Shown: piece after piece, positions 8,088 to 19,300 of the stretch
Layout: each line of letters begins with the position of its first letter
How positions within the stretch are numbered: the first letter of the stretch is position 1
From: Polaromonas sp. AET17H-212
Lineage (GTDB): Bacteria > Pseudomonadota > Gammaproteobacteria > Burkholderiales > Burkholderiaceae_C
Reading direction: 5' to 3'
Length of the DNA stretch: 64,000 nucleotides
NCBI RefSeq assembly: GCF_002379085.1
Contig: NZ_NBZW01000004.1
Span: forward strand, 1-64,000
Program-made: the position numbers and the translations under genes
The notes under the pieces: model-generated
Databases searched by the model: none
The model's input: the letters and a program-made list of their open reading frames with translations, nothing else
What the model was told of the DNA's origin: nothing

Positions 8088-10070
8088 TCAGAAGGGCCGG
8101 GTGCCTTGCCACCAGTTCAACACCCGGGCTACCGATTCTTCAATCGACAACTCGGAGTTATCCAGTGGCCTGGCGTCATCAGCGGGCTTCAAAGGGGCGG
8201 ATTGCCGTGACATGTCACGCGCGTCCCTAGCCTCCAAATCCTGCTGAATCGCGGCTATTGTAGCCGGAATTCCCTTTGAAATCAATTGCTTATGGCGCCG
8301 TTCCGCCCGGTGCCGGGCGCTCGCCGTCAGGAAGATTTTCAGCGCGGCATCCGGGAAAATCACGGTGCCCATGTCCCGTCCGTCGGCCACCAGTCCCGGC
8401 AGTTGCCGAAAGCCCCGCTGCAACTCGGTCAGGGCGTCGCGCACGGCAGGGTGCACCGACACCCGGGAGGCGGCCATGCCGGCGGCTTCGCTGCGGATGG
8501 CGTCCGACACGTCTTCCTGGCCCAGGAAGACCTGGTCGTCCTGAAAACGCACCGGCAGGGTGCGCGCGACGGCGGCGACGCCGGCTTCGTCATCGAGCGA
8601 CACGCCGGCGCGGCCGGCGGCAAATGCCGTCAGACGGTACAGGGCGCCGGAGTCCAGGTAGTGGTAACCGAGGCGCTGCGCCACCAGGGCGGCCAGCGTG
8701 CCCTTGCCCGATGCGGTGGGGCCGTCCACACAGATCACCGGGATCAGCCGGCGCTCGGTCACCGACACCGAAAACAGGGCTTCGAAGTAGTCCGGAAAGG
8801 TCTTGGCGACACATTTCGGGTCCAGAATGCGTACCGGCAGGCGTGCCGGGTTGAAGGCCGCCAGCGAAAAACACATGGCCACGCGGTGATCGTCATAGGT
8901 GTGGATCGGGGCGGTGCGCCACTGGCGCGGCGGCGTGATGCGGATGAAATCGGCGCCTTCCTCCACGCTGGCCCCCAGCTTGCGCAGCTCGCAGGCCATC
9001 GCGGCGATGCGGTCGGTTTCCTTGACGCGCCAACTGGCGATGTTGCTCAGCGTGGTGGTGCCGTCGGCATACAGCGCCATCACGGCCAGCGTCATGGCCG
9101 CATCGGGGATGTGGTTGCAGTCGAGGTCAATTGCCTTCAGCGGCCAGGCGCCGCGCGAGATACGCAAGGTATTGGGCGTGCTGTCGATGTGTGCGCCCAT
9201 CATCCGCGCGGCTTCCACAAAACGGATGTCGCCCTGGATGGAGTCCGCGCCCACCCCCACAACTTCGATGCCATTTTGGCCCTTGACCGGCTCGGCTATT
9301 ACGCCAAGTGCTATGAAATAGCTAGCGGACGAGGCATCCCCTTCGACATGGATCTCGCCGGGCGAGCGGTAGCGGCTGCCGGCCGGAATGGTGAAACGCT
9401 GCCAACCGTCGCGCTGGACGGCGATGCCGAAGCGCGCCAGCAGGTTCAGCGTGATTTCGATGTAGGGGCGAGAGATCAGCTCGCCGACCACGTCGATGTG
9501 AATAGCGCGGGTGGCCACCAGTGGCAGGGCCAGCAGCAGGGCGGTCAGGAACTGGCTGGAAACATCGCCGCGCACGCGGATCGGGGCATCCAGCGTCAGT
9601 CGGCCGGTGCGAATGCGCAGCGGCGGAAAACCGTCTTCGCCCAAATAGTCAATGGCACAACCGAGGCCGCGCAGGGCATCGACGAGGTCGCCAATCGGAC
9701 GCTCGTGCATGCGCGGCACGCCCGACAGTTCAAAGTCGCCACCCAGCAGCGCCAGCGCCGCCGTCAGCGGCCGCATGGCGGTGCCCGCGTTGCCGAGATA
9801 CAGTTTGGCCTGCCTTTGCGCCAGTCGGCCGCCCAGGCCGTCGATGACGGCACTGTTGCCGCTTTGCGCCACCGTGCAGCCGAGCTGCCGCAGCGCGGCC
9901 AGCATCACGGCGGTGTCGTCGGAAGCGAGCAGGTCGTGCACCGTGGTGCGGCCCTCGCTCAGCGCCGCGAGCAACAGGACCCGGTTGGAAATGCTTTTGG
10001 AGCCGGGCAGGTGCACGCTGCCGCCGGCCCCCGTCAGTGCTGGAATGTCCAGGAACTCGGTATCGAACAT
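8088..10070 (-). CDS. aroA-cmk: Fused EPSP synthase / cytidylate kinase
   Basis: A 660-residue fusion. Residues 1-435 are 5-enolpyruvylshikimate-3-phosphate synthase, with [10 protein letters not shown] at 21-30, [10 protein letters not shown] at 92-101 and DDHRVAM near 393-399. It makes EPSP in the shikimate pathway. Residues about 440-660 are cytidylate kinase, with the P-loop GPTASGKGT at 450-458 and the CMP-binding segment [14 protein letters not shown]. It phosphorylates CMP/dCMP. In most bacteria these are two adjacent genes; here there is no stop between them. Residues 248-270 of the AroA part lie over a dispersed repeat (see 9268-9328). It is 11 nt after tyrA, so tyrA and aroA-cmk are likely co-transcribed. 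Confidence 0.95.
   Translation of the reverse strand: MFDTEFLDIPALTGAGGSVHLPGSKSISNRVLLLAALSEGRTTVHDLLASDDTAVMLAALRQLGCTVAQSGNSAVIDGLGGRLAQRQAKLYLGNAGTAMRPLTAALALLGGDFELSGVPRMHERPIGDLVDALRGLGCAIDYLGEDGFPPLRIRTGRLTLDAPIRVRGDVSSQFLTALLLALPLVATRAIHIDVVGELISRPYIEITLNLLARFGIAVQRDGWQRFTIPAGSRYRSPGEIHVEGDASSASYFIALGVIAEPVKGQNGIEVVGVGADSIQGDIRFVEAARMMGAHIDSTPNTLRISRGAWPLKAIDLDCNHIPDAAMTLAVMALYADGTTTLSNIASWRVKETDRIAAMACELRKLGASVEEGADFIRITPPRQWRTAPIHTYDDHRVAMCFSLAAFNPARLPVRILDPKCVAKTFPDYFEALFSVSVTERRLIPVICVDGPTASGKGTLAALVAQRLGYHYLDSGALYRLTAFAAGRAGVSLDDEAGVAAVARTLPVRFQDDQVFLGQEDVSDAIRSEAAGMAASRVSVHPAVRDALTELQRGFRQLPGLVADGRDMGTVIFPDAALKIFLTASARHRAERRHKQLISKGIPATIAAIQQDLEARDARDMSRQSAPLKPADDARPLDNSELSIEESVARVLNWWQGTRPF
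9268..9328 (-). repeat. Dispersed repeat, family B, inside aroA
   Basis: On the minus strand the sequence has the family-B pattern: GCTAtttcATAGC, then TTGGCGta, then GGGCCaaAATGGca. It lies in frame within the AroA domain and encodes residues about 249-268. The lengthened loop there is explained by this element. Confidence 0.6.
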
Positions 10071-10080
10071 GGCCCCGCGC

Positions 10081-10959
10081 CTATTTGAGGACTTTGGGGG
10101 GGGTCATCCGCCAGTTGGCGCGGGTGTGGCTGGCATGGTCGATACCTGCTTCCAGCGCATCGCCATCGCCGCTGCTGATCAGTTTTTCCAGCGAATGCAG
10201 GGTGGCCTGGAAAATCTTCGACTGCTCCAGCAACTCTTCCCGGTTGGCAATCAGGATGTCACGCCACATTTTGGGATCGCTCGCCGCAATGCGGGTGAAG
10301 TCGCGAAACCCCGGGCCGGCCAGCGACAGGTAGTCGTTGCCCTGGGCCTGGCCGGAGATGCTGTTGATCAGCGCAAAGGCGATCAGGTGCGGCAGATGGC
10401 TGACGGCGGCATAGGCAGCGTCATGTGACTGGGGGGACATCTTGACGACGTTGCAGCCCAGCGCCGTCCAGACGTCCACGGCTTTCTGGAGCTGGACCGT
10501 GAAGGTGCGCTCGATCGGTGTCAGGATGACCTGCTTTCCGGTGTACAGGTCCGCATCGGCATGTTCGACACCCGAGACTTCCTTGCCGGTGATCGGATGG
10601 GCCGGCACAAAACAGCCGAGGTGGTCGCGCAGCACCCGGCGCGCGGCGTCCACGACATCGCGCTTGGTGGAGCCGACGTCCATGATCAGCGTTGTGGGCG
10701 TCACCAGGTGGCGGATGGCCTTGAAGGTGGCCTCGGTGGCGGACACCGGCACGGCCAGCAGCACGATGTCGGCGCCGGAGACCGCCAGCAATGCCGAAGG
10801 CGCTTCCACGTCGATCACGCCCATCTGGCGCGCGCGCTCGGTCGTGGACGGCGACTTGCTGTAACCCACCACCCGTTTGACCAGGCCTGCGCGTTTGAGC
10901 GCCAGTGCAAAGGAGCCCCCCATCAGGCCGCAGCCAATCAAACCTAACTGTTCAAACAT
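10081..10959 (-). CDS. tyrA: Prephenate dehydrogenase
   Basis: A 292-residue enzyme with an N-terminal dinucleotide-binding motif ([11 protein letters not shown], residues 6-16). The prephenate dehydrogenase segments [10 protein letters not shown] and [14 protein letters not shown] follow, the latter with the catalytic His. The C-terminal helical dimerisation half includes [11 protein letters not shown]. It oxidatively decarboxylates prephenate to 4-hydroxyphenylpyruvate for tyrosine. There is no fused chorismate mutase and no ACT domain. It is 38 nt downstream of pheA and just before aroA-cmk. hisC, often between pheA and tyrA in related bacteria, is absent. Confidence 0.94.
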   Translation of the reverse strand: MFEQLGLIGCGLMGGSFALALKRAGLVKRVVGYSKSPSTTERARQMGVIDVEAPSALLAVSGADIVLLAVPVSATEATFKAIRHLVTPTTLIMDVGSTKRDVVDAARRVLRDHLGCFVPAHPITGKEVSGVEHADADLYTGKQVILTPIERTFTVQLQKAVDVWTALGCNVVKMSPQSHDAAYAAVSHLPHLIAFALINSISGQAQGNDYLSLAGPGFRDFTRIAASDPKMWRDILIANREELLEQSKIFQATLHSLEKLISSGDGDALEAGIDHASHTRANWRMTPPKVLK

Positions 10960-10997
10960 GAAGGGGTGCCAAGGTTGCCTGCAATTGATTCATTTTT

Positions 10998-12080
10998 TCA
11001 GTCGCTGACCGGGTAGGTGCCCAGCACTTTGTAGAACGCACAGAGCTGCTGCAGGTCTTTCAGGGCCGCAGCCACGTTGGGCTGCGAAGGGTGACCCTGC
11101 AAGTCGATGTAGAAAAAATACTCCCACTGGCCCGAGCGGGCAGGGCGCGACTCGAAGCGTGTCATCGACACGCCGTGGGTCTTCAGCGGTACCAGGATGT
11201 CGTGAACAGCGCCTGGCCGGTTCGGAACCGACACAATCAGGCTGACGCAGTCCTTGCCCGACGCCTGCGGCGCGCCCAGCACCTGCGGCAGGCAGATCAC
11301 GGCGAAGCGGGTGCGGTTGAAGGCGTCGTCCTGGATCGCATGGGCCGCAATGTGCAGGCCGAATTCGGCACCCGCACGTTCGCTGGCGATGCCGGCCCAC
11401 GCGGGGTTGCTGGCCGCCAGGCGCGCTCCTTCGGCGTTGCTGGAGACCGCGCGCCGCTCGGCGTGGGGCAGATGCGTGGTGAGCCAGCCCTGGCATTGCG
11501 CCAGCGCCTGTGCGTGGGCCAGCACGACCTCGATGCCGTCGAGTGACGCCGTCAGGCGCAGCAGGTTGTGGCGCACCAGCAGGCTGGTCTCGCCCACGAC
11601 ATGCAGCGGCGAATTCAGGAACAGGTCCAGCGTGCGTGTCACCACGCCTTCGGTGTTGTTCTCTACCGGGACCACGCCGAACTGGGCGGTGCCGGCCGTC
11701 GCGGCGCGAAACACCTCGTCAAAGCTGGCGCAGGGCACGTGTTCGATGCTGGAGCCGAAAAACTGCACGGCGGCCTGCTCGCTGAAGGTGCCGGCGGGGC
11801 CGAGGTAGGCCACGCGCTGGGGCGCCTCGAGCGCGCGGCAGGCCGACATGACTTCGCGCCAGATGTGGGCGATGTTGTCCCCTTTGAGCGGACCGGGGTT
11901 GGCCGCCTGCAGCCCCTGGATGACCTGGGCCTCACGCTCCGGCCGGAAGACCGGCGAGCCGTCCTGGCGTTTGATCTCGCCGACTTCGTTGGCCAGCGCG
12001 GCACGCTGGTTCAGAAGCGCCAGCAATTGCTGGTCGACCGAATCGATTTTTACGCGAAGTTGCTGCAGGCTTTGGGTCAT
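10998..12080 (-). CDS. pheA: Bifunctional chorismate mutase / prephenate dehydratase
   Basis: A 360-residue protein. Residues 1-88 form an AroQ-type chorismate mutase (LRVKIDSVDQQLLALLNQRA). Residues about 92-275 are prephenate dehydratase (VAYLGPAGTFSEQAA, then GVVPVENNTEGVV). Residues about 282-355 are an ACT domain with the phenylalanine-binding GVSMTRFESRP motif. It commits chorismate to phenylalanine and should be inhibited by phenylalanine through the ACT domain. It lies downstream of gyrA and the DUF2059 gene; serC, found upstream of pheA in many Burkholderiales, is not here. Confidence 0.95.
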   Translation of the reverse strand: MTQSLQQLRVKIDSVDQQLLALLNQRAALANEVGEIKRQDGSPVFRPEREAQVIQGLQAANPGPLKGDNIAHIWREVMSACRALEAPQRVAYLGPAGTFSEQAAVQFFGSSIEHVPCASFDEVFRAATAGTAQFGVVPVENNTEGVVTRTLDLFLNSPLHVVGETSLLVRHNLLRLTASLDGIEVVLAHAQALAQCQGWLTTHLPHAERRAVSSNAEGARLAASNPAWAGIASERAGAEFGLHIAAHAIQDDAFNRTRFAVICLPQVLGAPQASGKDCVSLIVSVPNRPGAVHDILVPLKTHGVSMTRFESRPARSGQWEYFFYIDLQGHPSQPNVAAALKDLQQLCAFYKVLGTYPVSD

Positions 12081-12171
12081 GGATAAGGCGTCTCAAGCCC
12101 GGCGGGCAGGCGGGCGTCGCACAGGCGGAAGGTGGGGCGACGGCACGCCGGCTTGGGGAAACAGCCGCGCG

Positions 12172-12758
12172 TCATTTCTTCGCGGGTTTGGCTGCTGGTG
12201 CAGCGCCTGCAGGTTTGGCAGCGGGCGCAGCGCCTACGATTTTGGTGGCGGTTTCATTGAACTGCTTGGCGCGGGCCTGGATTTCGGTTTTGGAACTCTC
12301 CACCAGTTTTTTCACAAAGACATTGACCAGATCAGGCGTGGTGGCCTTGTATTTCTTCACGGCGGGAGACTCAAAAAAAGCGGTGAGCTGCTTGAGTTCG
12401 TCCAGGGTGAAGCGGTCCATGTAGGCCGGCACCAGGGCATCCCTGTTGGCCTGGCTGACCTTGCTGCCGATGATCTTGTTGGCATCTGCGGCAAACTTGG
12501 CAAGCTCTGCGTTGAGGTCTTCGGTAGCCTTGGCCTGTTTGGCCGGGGGAACGGAGGTCTCCAGCCTGGATTCCCAGCCGGCGATCAGGTCCTGGGTGGC
12601 GCTGCCGGCCAGTTGTTCGACCAGGCTGTCCAGGTCTGGCCCCTGCTGCAGGGCGACCAGCCGGGTGGCCCACTCGAGCTTGGGATCGGCCGTTTGGGCC
12701 TGGCTCGCGGCCGAGAAGGCGCAGCCGGCAATCAGGAGGGTGGTGAGCAGTTTTTTCA

Positions 12759-12759
<1 letters not shown>
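12172..12759 (-). CDS. DUF2059 family exported protein
   Basis: A 195-residue protein with a signal peptide (residues 1-22, ending ASQA) and a helical DUF2059 domain (DALVPAYMDRFTLDELKQLTAFFESPAVKKY is diagnostic). A short repetitive Ala/Pro/Lys tail with two GAAPAAKPA units follows. Its ATG overlaps the gyrA stop (TGATG, one shared base), so it is translationally coupled to gyrA. Function is unknown for the family; a periplasmic location follows from the signal peptide. It occupies the place where serC stands in many relatives. Confidence 0.85.
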
Positions 12760-15407
<2,648 letters not shown>

Positions 15408-15551
15408 GAGAGGCCTGAAAAGGATATTGCAATGCGCAGGGAGATAAGCCTGCTGATTTTAAGGCCTGTGCCGGGCCTGATCGGGGTGTGGCAAGTCCGC
15501 AACAAAAAACAAAGAATCTCGATTCTGTGTCGGACGAAGCCGATAGGGCGC

Positions 15552-15580
15552 TTGAACGGTCAATGAGCTATGGCACAATA
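15552..15580 (+). promoter_or_regulatory. Probable sigma-70 promoter of ompA
   Basis: TTGAAC at 15552-15557 and ACAATA at 15575-15580 are separated by 17 bp, about 80 bp before the ompA start. It is the best -35/-10 pair I see in the intergenic region. Confidence 0.5.
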
Positions 15581-15660
15581 ACTGTAACGCTTTGAGTGAT
15601 GGTCACTTACGGCGTGTATCCAATCGCAGCAAGTCTGCGGCTTTTCTCTAGAGGAGAACC

Positions 15661-16293
15661 ATGAAGAAACTCAACAAAGTGGCAATGTTGTTTGCTTCCG
15701 CAGCGCTTGCAACCGCCGCTGGTGCACAAACAATTGACAACTGGAAAAACGGCACCAATGAGCTGGTCTGGAAAAACGGCACCAACGAATACTGCTGGCG
15801 TGATTCCAACTGGACCCCGGCTACTGCCGCTCCAGGTTGCGACGGCGCTATCGTTCCTGTCGTTACACCGGCTCCCGCACCTGCTGTTGTAACTCCTGCC
15901 AAGCCAGCTGCTGCACCCGTAGCTCCTCCCGCAGCCACCAAGGTCACTTACGCCGCTGACGCGTTCTTCGACTTCGACAAGTCTGTGCTCAAGCCTGAAG
16001 GCAAAGCCAAGCTTGACGACCTGGTCGGCAAGATCAAGGACATCAACTTGGAAGTCATCATTGCTGTCGGTCACACCGATGCAGTGGGTAGCGATTCCTA
16101 CAATCAGAAGCTGTCGGTTCGCCGCTCGGAGTCTGTCAAGGCTTATCTGGTGTCCAAGGGCATCGAGAAAAACCGCGTCTACACTGAAGGCAAGGGCGAG
16201 AAACAGCCAGTTGCTGACAACAAGACTGCTGAAGGCCGCGCCAAGAACCGTCGCGTGGAAATCGAAGTGGTTGGCACCCGCGCCAACAAGTAA
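15661..16293 (+). CDS. ompA: OmpA-family outer membrane protein with peptidoglycan-binding domain
   Basis: A 210-residue exported protein. Residues 1-22 are a signal peptide (ending AGA). Residues 27-57 hold two copies of WKNGTNE and a Cys pair (C40 and C57). A Pro/Ala linker follows at about 65-95. Residues about 98-206 are the OmpA C-terminal domain with FFDFDKSVLKPEG and the peptidoglycan-binding NxxLSxRR pattern seen here as NQKLSVRRSESV. There is no room for an eight-stranded barrel, so it is a short OmpA-like anchor. A strong aggag lies 6-10 nt before the ATG, and a strong terminator follows, fitting an abundant protein made from its own transcript. Confidence 0.9.
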   Translation: MKKLNKVAMLFASAALATAAGAQTIDNWKNGTNELVWKNGTNEYCWRDSNWTPATAAPGCDGAIVPVVTPAPAPAVVTPAKPAAAPVAPPAATKVTYAADAFFDFDKSVLKPEGKAKLDDLVGKIKDINLEVIIAVGHTDAVGSDSYNQKLSVRRSESVKAYLVSKGIEKNRVYTEGKGEKQPVADNKTAEGRAKNRRVEIEVVGTRANK

Positions 16294-16310
16294 TCCTTCT
16301 CGGATCGCTT

Positions 16311-16339
16311 AAAAAACCGCGCTACGGCGCGGTTTTTTT
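16311..16339 (+). terminator. Rho-independent terminator of ompA
   Basis: A 12-bp perfect stem (aaaaaaccgcgc at 16311-16322 with its complement at 16327-16338) around a tacg tetraloop is followed by T. The symmetric A/T ends could also work in the other direction, but no gene needs it there. Confidence 0.85.
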
Positions 16340-16362
16340 ATGGGCGGGCGATAATCAGCTCC

Positions 16363-17070
16363 ATGCATACGACTGAAAACGCAGACCCGGCCGAACTGGC
16401 CAAATTTTCCGATCTCGCGCACCGCTGGTGGGACACCGAGAGCGAGTTTCGCCCCCTGCACCAGATCAATCCCTTGCGGCTGGGCTGGATCGAGGGTCTG
16501 GCGCCGCTCCAGGGCAAGCGCGTCCTCGATATTGGCTGCGGTGGCGGCATTCTTGCCGATGCCATGGCCCGCCGGGGCGCCCAGGTTCTGGGCATCGACC
16601 TGGCAACCAAGGCGCTCAAGGTGGCGCAGCTTCACGCGCTCGAGGCCAATACCCAGGGCGTCGAGTACCGGGAAATCAGTGCTGAAGCACTGGCATCCGA
16701 ACAGCCGGCGAGCTTTGACGTGGTCACCTGCATGGAAATGCTCGAGCATGTGCCCGACCCGTCCTCTGTGGTGCGGGCCTGCGCGACGCTGGTCAAGCCC
16801 GGTGGCCAGGTGTTCTTTTCCACGATCAACCGCAATGCCAAGGCCTTTCTGTTTGCCATCGTCGGTGCGGAGTACGTGCTGAGCCTGTTGCCACGCGGCA
16901 CCCACGAATACGCGAAATTCATCAAACCCAGCGAACTGGCCGCTTATTGCCGCCGTGCCGGGCTCGATCTGCAGCAGACCAAAGGCATGGAATACAACCC
17001 GCTGACCGGGCATTACTGGCTCAGCGCCGACACCAGCGTCAACTACCTGCTGGCCACGCAGAAACCGTGA
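16363..17070 (+). CDS. ubiG: Ubiquinone biosynthesis O-methyltransferase
   Basis: A 235-residue class I SAM methyltransferase with motif [14 protein letters not shown] (about 54-66), the post-I acid GIDLA and the EMLEHVPDP segment of UbiG. It performs both O-methylations in ubiquinone synthesis. GATAAT lies at 16350-16355, only 7 nt before the ATG, with no Shine-Dalgarno sequence, so the transcript may be leaderless. Its stop overlaps the gph start (TGATG), so the two are coupled. Confidence 0.93.
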   Translation: MHTTENADPAELAKFSDLAHRWWDTESEFRPLHQINPLRLGWIEGLAPLQGKRVLDIGCGGGILADAMARRGAQVLGIDLATKALKVAQLHALEANTQGVEYREISAEALASEQPASFDVVTCMEMLEHVPDPSSVVRACATLVKPGGQVFFSTINRNAKAFLFAIVGAEYVLSLLPRGTHEYAKFIKPSELAAYCRRAGLDLQQTKGMEYNPLTGHYWLSADTSVNYLLATQKP

Positions 17071-17744
17071 TGGGGCCGATGTTCAACGACATTGAGGCTG
17101 TGCTGTTCGATCTGGATGGCACGCTGATCGACAGTGCGCCCGACCTGGGCGCTGCCGCCGACAAGATGCGCACCGACCGCGGTCTGGCGTCGCTGCCGCT
17201 GGCCGACTACCGGCCCATGGCCGGTGCCGGTGCGCGCGGCATGATTGGCATTGCGTTTGGGCTGACGCCTGACGATGCCGGTTTTGGCGAGCTGAAAGAA
17301 GAGTTTTTTGCCAACTACGAAGCCTGCATGACCGAGCGCACCTATGCCTTTGACGGCGTGGCCGAGCTGATTGCGGAAATTGAGCGGTCTGGCCTCAAAT
17401 GGGGCGTGGTGACCAACAAATCAGCGCGTTTTACCCTGCCGCTGACACGCAGGATGCCGCTGTTTGGCTCCGCGCAGACCATCATCAGCGGCGACACCAC
17501 CCCGCACGCCAAGCCGCATCCGGCGCCCTTGCTGGAAGCCGCCCGTCAGCTCCAGCTCCATCCGGGGCGTTGTGTCTATGTCGGTGATGACGAGCGGGAC
17601 ATCGTCGCCGGGCGCGCCGCCGGCATGCCGACCGTGGCCGCAGCCTACGGTTACCTCGGCGCGTTGGCCGACACCCGGCACTGGAAAGCCGACGCCACCA
17701 TTGTTTCGCCGTCCTCCCTCTTGAATTTGCTGCGGATGGCTTAA
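17070..17744 (+). CDS. gph: Phosphoglycolate phosphatase (HAD family)
   Basis: A 224-residue HAD phosphatase. Motif I is FDLDGTLID, motif II Thr is in VVTNKS, and motifs III/IV are KPHPAP and YVGDDERDIVAG. This is the Gph pattern. It removes phosphate from 2-phosphoglycolate, a by-product of oxidative DNA damage repair. The start at 17070 overlaps the ubiG stop; an ATG at 17079 is an alternative. The 3' end probably holds the tmRNA promoter, since ssrA starts 12 nt after the stop. Confidence 0.9.
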   Translation: MGPMFNDIEAVLFDLDGTLIDSAPDLGAAADKMRTDRGLASLPLADYRPMAGAGARGMIGIAFGLTPDDAGFGELKEEFFANYEACMTERTYAFDGVAELIAEIERSGLKWGVVTNKSARFTLPLTRRMPLFGSAQTIISGDTTPHAKPHPAPLLEAARQLQLHPGRCVYVGDDERDIVAGRAAGMPTVAAAYGYLGALADTRHWKADATIVSPSSLLNLLRMA

Positions 17745-17749
17745 ACTAC
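17721..17749 (+). promoter_or_regulatory. Possible tmRNA promoter within the gph 3' end
   Basis: TTGAAT at 17721-17726 and AACTAC at 17744-17749 are 17 bp apart and end 7 nt before the first base of the tmRNA. The -10 match is weak. Confidence 0.3.
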
Positions 17750-17756
17750 GTGGCTT

Positions 17757-18143
17757 GGGGCTGCATTGGTTTCGACGTGGGTTCGGACGCGGTGTGGTGC
17801 ATGTCGAGCTGAGTGTGCTCGTAAAACTGATTCAAACAAACTAACTGCAAACGACGAACGTTTCGCACTCGCTGCTTAATTGCCAGTGAGCTTTACAACA
17901 GCAGGCCGATGGGCTGGGCAAGGGGTGTTTAGCGCAAGTTAAACGCTCCCGGCTGTAAAGATAATTTCATCGGCTGGCTCCGGGCTGGGTACCTTAACCC
18001 GGGGCAAGAAAATAGGGTGCTGGCGTCCTGTGTAGCGTGCGACTGCGCGACACAGGTGGCGAGACTCAAATCAGACCGCTAAACATGTAGATCTGCCCGA
18101 ACAAGGCTTGCGGACGGGGGTTCAAATCCCCCCAGCTCCACCA
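17757..18143 (+). ncRNA. ssrA: Transfer-messenger RNA (one-piece tmRNA)
   Basis: The 5' end ggggctg and following cattggtttcgacg are the conserved tmRNA start. The 3' end carries a T-arm (ggttcaaatcc) and the encoded CCA. The 5' and 3' ends pair as an alanine acceptor stem. The resume reading frame at 17847-17879 encodes ANDERFALAA and a stop, the betaproteobacterial tag. tmRNA rescues stalled ribosomes and tags the nascent protein for proteolysis. The 3' end doubles as an integration site (see 18120-18145 and 21505-21530). Confidence 0.97.
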
Positions 18144-18145
18144 TA
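18120..18145 (+). repeat. attL: left 26-bp direct repeat within tmRNA 3' end
   Basis: The 26 bases from the T-arm through CCA and ATA are repeated exactly at 21505-21530. They begin gttcaaatcc and end ctccaccata. The 3' end of ssrA is a well-known target of tyrosine integrases. Confidence 0.9.
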
Positions 18146-18154
18146 TAAGTTGTT

Positions 18155-18181
18155 AAATGCGCCCAACATGGGCGCATTTTT
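18155..18181 (+). terminator. Terminator now serving tmRNA, inside the island
   Basis: A 10-bp perfect stem (aaatgcgccc at 18155-18164 with gggcgcattt at 18170-18179), a 5-nt loop and trailing T. It lies 10 bp past the end of the tmRNA but is island sequence, since it is beyond the att repeat. Confidence 0.85.
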
Positions 18182-18527
18182 CTTTATCTGTTCTTATTAT
18201 TTTTGGTTTTGTCTATTTTTTCCGGCCTATTCGCACTGAATTCGCACGGCATTTTGGAGTCCTTGATCCTCCCGCCGTAACGAATTTTGCGGAATCAGCC
18301 TTGCATTCGTGTCTTGGGCCCTGATGTGTTTGAAGTCTGGGAAAGAGCTTCACGCGTGGAAACCGCACATTTGGGGTAGGAGGTCAACGTCACTTTGACC
18401 CTTTCTTCCAGGTTCTTGCTCAGATGCTAAAAACTCGGGCACAATGTATTTATCACTTGCCACTTGTGGCGCTTGAACGAAGTCCATTTCCATTTCGCAT
18501 GATGGACATCGCATTGAAGGAGAAACC
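18182..18527. other. Left end of island, no gene supported
   Basis: 346 bp without a convincing gene. It holds a GAATTCGCACGG sequence at 18238-18249 that recurs at 21456-21467, and a small inverted repeat GTCAA-N7-TTGAC at 18383-18399. A possible promoter has TTGCTC at 18416-18421 and CACAAT at 18440-18445 (18-bp spacing) pointing at the leader peptide. A minus-strand frame is discussed among the rejected items. Confidence 0.5.
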
Positions 18528-18566
18528 ATGATCAACATGCACCACGAAGGCGATGGCTACGCATAA
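18528..18566 (+). CDS. Putative 12-residue leader peptide
   Basis: An excellent Shine-Dalgarno sequence (aaggag, 18517-18522) lies 5 nt before the ATG at 18528. The frame reads MINMHHEGDGYA and stops at 18566. The stop is 14 nt before a 15-bp hairpin (18581-18613), and the DUF4760 frame begins inside the leader. The layout resembles a transcription-attenuation leader, or the start of a gene truncated long ago. Two adjacent His codons are present but that is thin evidence for amino acid sensing. Confidence 0.4.
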   Translation: MINMHHEGDGYA

Positions 18567-19230
18567 AGCGCTTAGGCCAAGCAAAAAGCCCAGCACATTG
18601 CTGGGCTTTTTGCTGTTTGGGGTACTCGTGATGTTTGGAGTCTTTTGCCTGTGGCAGATGTATCTCGTTCCAAATGACGTCGCCTATAACCTTGGTCCGT
18701 CTCAATGGGTTGTGATGTTTGCTGCTATCGCCGCTATCTGCGGCTGGATCATTGCAGCAGTCGTGACCATACGAAATTCGGTGAAGCAACACACTATTAA
18801 TACGCTGCTTCAATCAAGACTGTCGGCCACATATATGGGATACGCCGACAAAATAAGTGCGCACTATGAGGCGTATGACGAGCGGCGGAGGTTGAATCCC
18901 GACCTGGTGGAGGCGCCTACAGATGGGGTGGATAAGCTTGCGTTGAGATACATCCTCAACTATTTCGAGTTCATTGCTATTGGCATTCGGAGAGCTGACT
19001 TAGATGAGGGGCTCCTGAAGGATAGCCTGAGGAGCATTCTTAAAAAGAATGTAGCGATGTCCCGTCTTTGGATTGAGGAAGTGCGAGAGGTTAACCCGCT
19101 TCTCTATCAAAATTTGGCTGAGTTGCACCGACGTTGGTGTTTTGACGATACGCCTTTAAAGGACCGTTCGGCCCCGCCAGTTGTAATGTCGCCCTACGAG
19201 CGTCTTGTCGAGTGGTACAACGAGGTATAG
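18553..19230 (+). CDS. DUF4760 family membrane protein
   Basis: A 225-residue protein with two membrane helices (about residues 17-37 and 52-73) and a cytoplasmic helical domain. The segment LQSRLSATYMGYADKISAHYE and the later LRYILNYFEFIAIGIRR match what I know as DUF4760, often found in islands and prophages. The start at 18553 (aagg 4-7 nt upstream) overlaps the leader peptide in another frame. If translation starts there, residues about 10-21 are encoded by the terminator-like hairpin at 18581-18613. A shorter start (M at residue 27, within helix 1) is less likely. No function is known; a defence or stress role is only a guess from context. Confidence 0.75.
   Translation: MATHKALRPSKKPSTLLGFLLFGVLVMFGVFCLWQMYLVPNDVAYNLGPSQWVVMFAAIAAICGWIIAAVVTIRNSVKQHTINTLLQSRLSATYMGYADKISAHYEAYDERRRLNPDLVEAPTDGVDKLALRYILNYFEFIAIGIRRADLDEGLLKDSLRSILKKNVAMSRLWIEEVREVNPLLYQNLAELHRRWCFDDTPLKDRSAPPVVMSPYERLVEWYNEV
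18581..18613 (+). terminator. Terminator-like hairpin inside the DUF4760 5' coding region
   Basis: A perfect 15-bp stem pairs 18581-18595 (gcaaaaagcccagca) with 18599-18613 around a cat loop. The T-run lies inside the right arm and the A-run in the left arm, so it could act in either direction. It sits between the leader peptide stop and most of the DUF4760 frame, as an attenuator would. Confidence 0.65.
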
Positions 19231-19300
19231 CCGAGGCTGCGGAAGGCTCTAGATGAGTATTTCCGAACAGGTTCAGTTAAGCACGAGGTCATTATCAAGC

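Noticed and set aside
8050..8090. Possible family-A repeat fragment near the aroA-cmk stop
   Set aside because: Only tgcgtgtagg and flanking C/G runs agree with the family; too short to claim.
18350..18538. Minus-strand frame starting with a CPSC zinc-ribbon-like motif at the left end of the island
   Set aside because: The internal Met before RCPSCEMEMDF has no ribosome site, the rest of the frame has no family pattern, and a plus-strand promoter and leader occupy the same DNA. It may be a gene fragment but I cannot support it.
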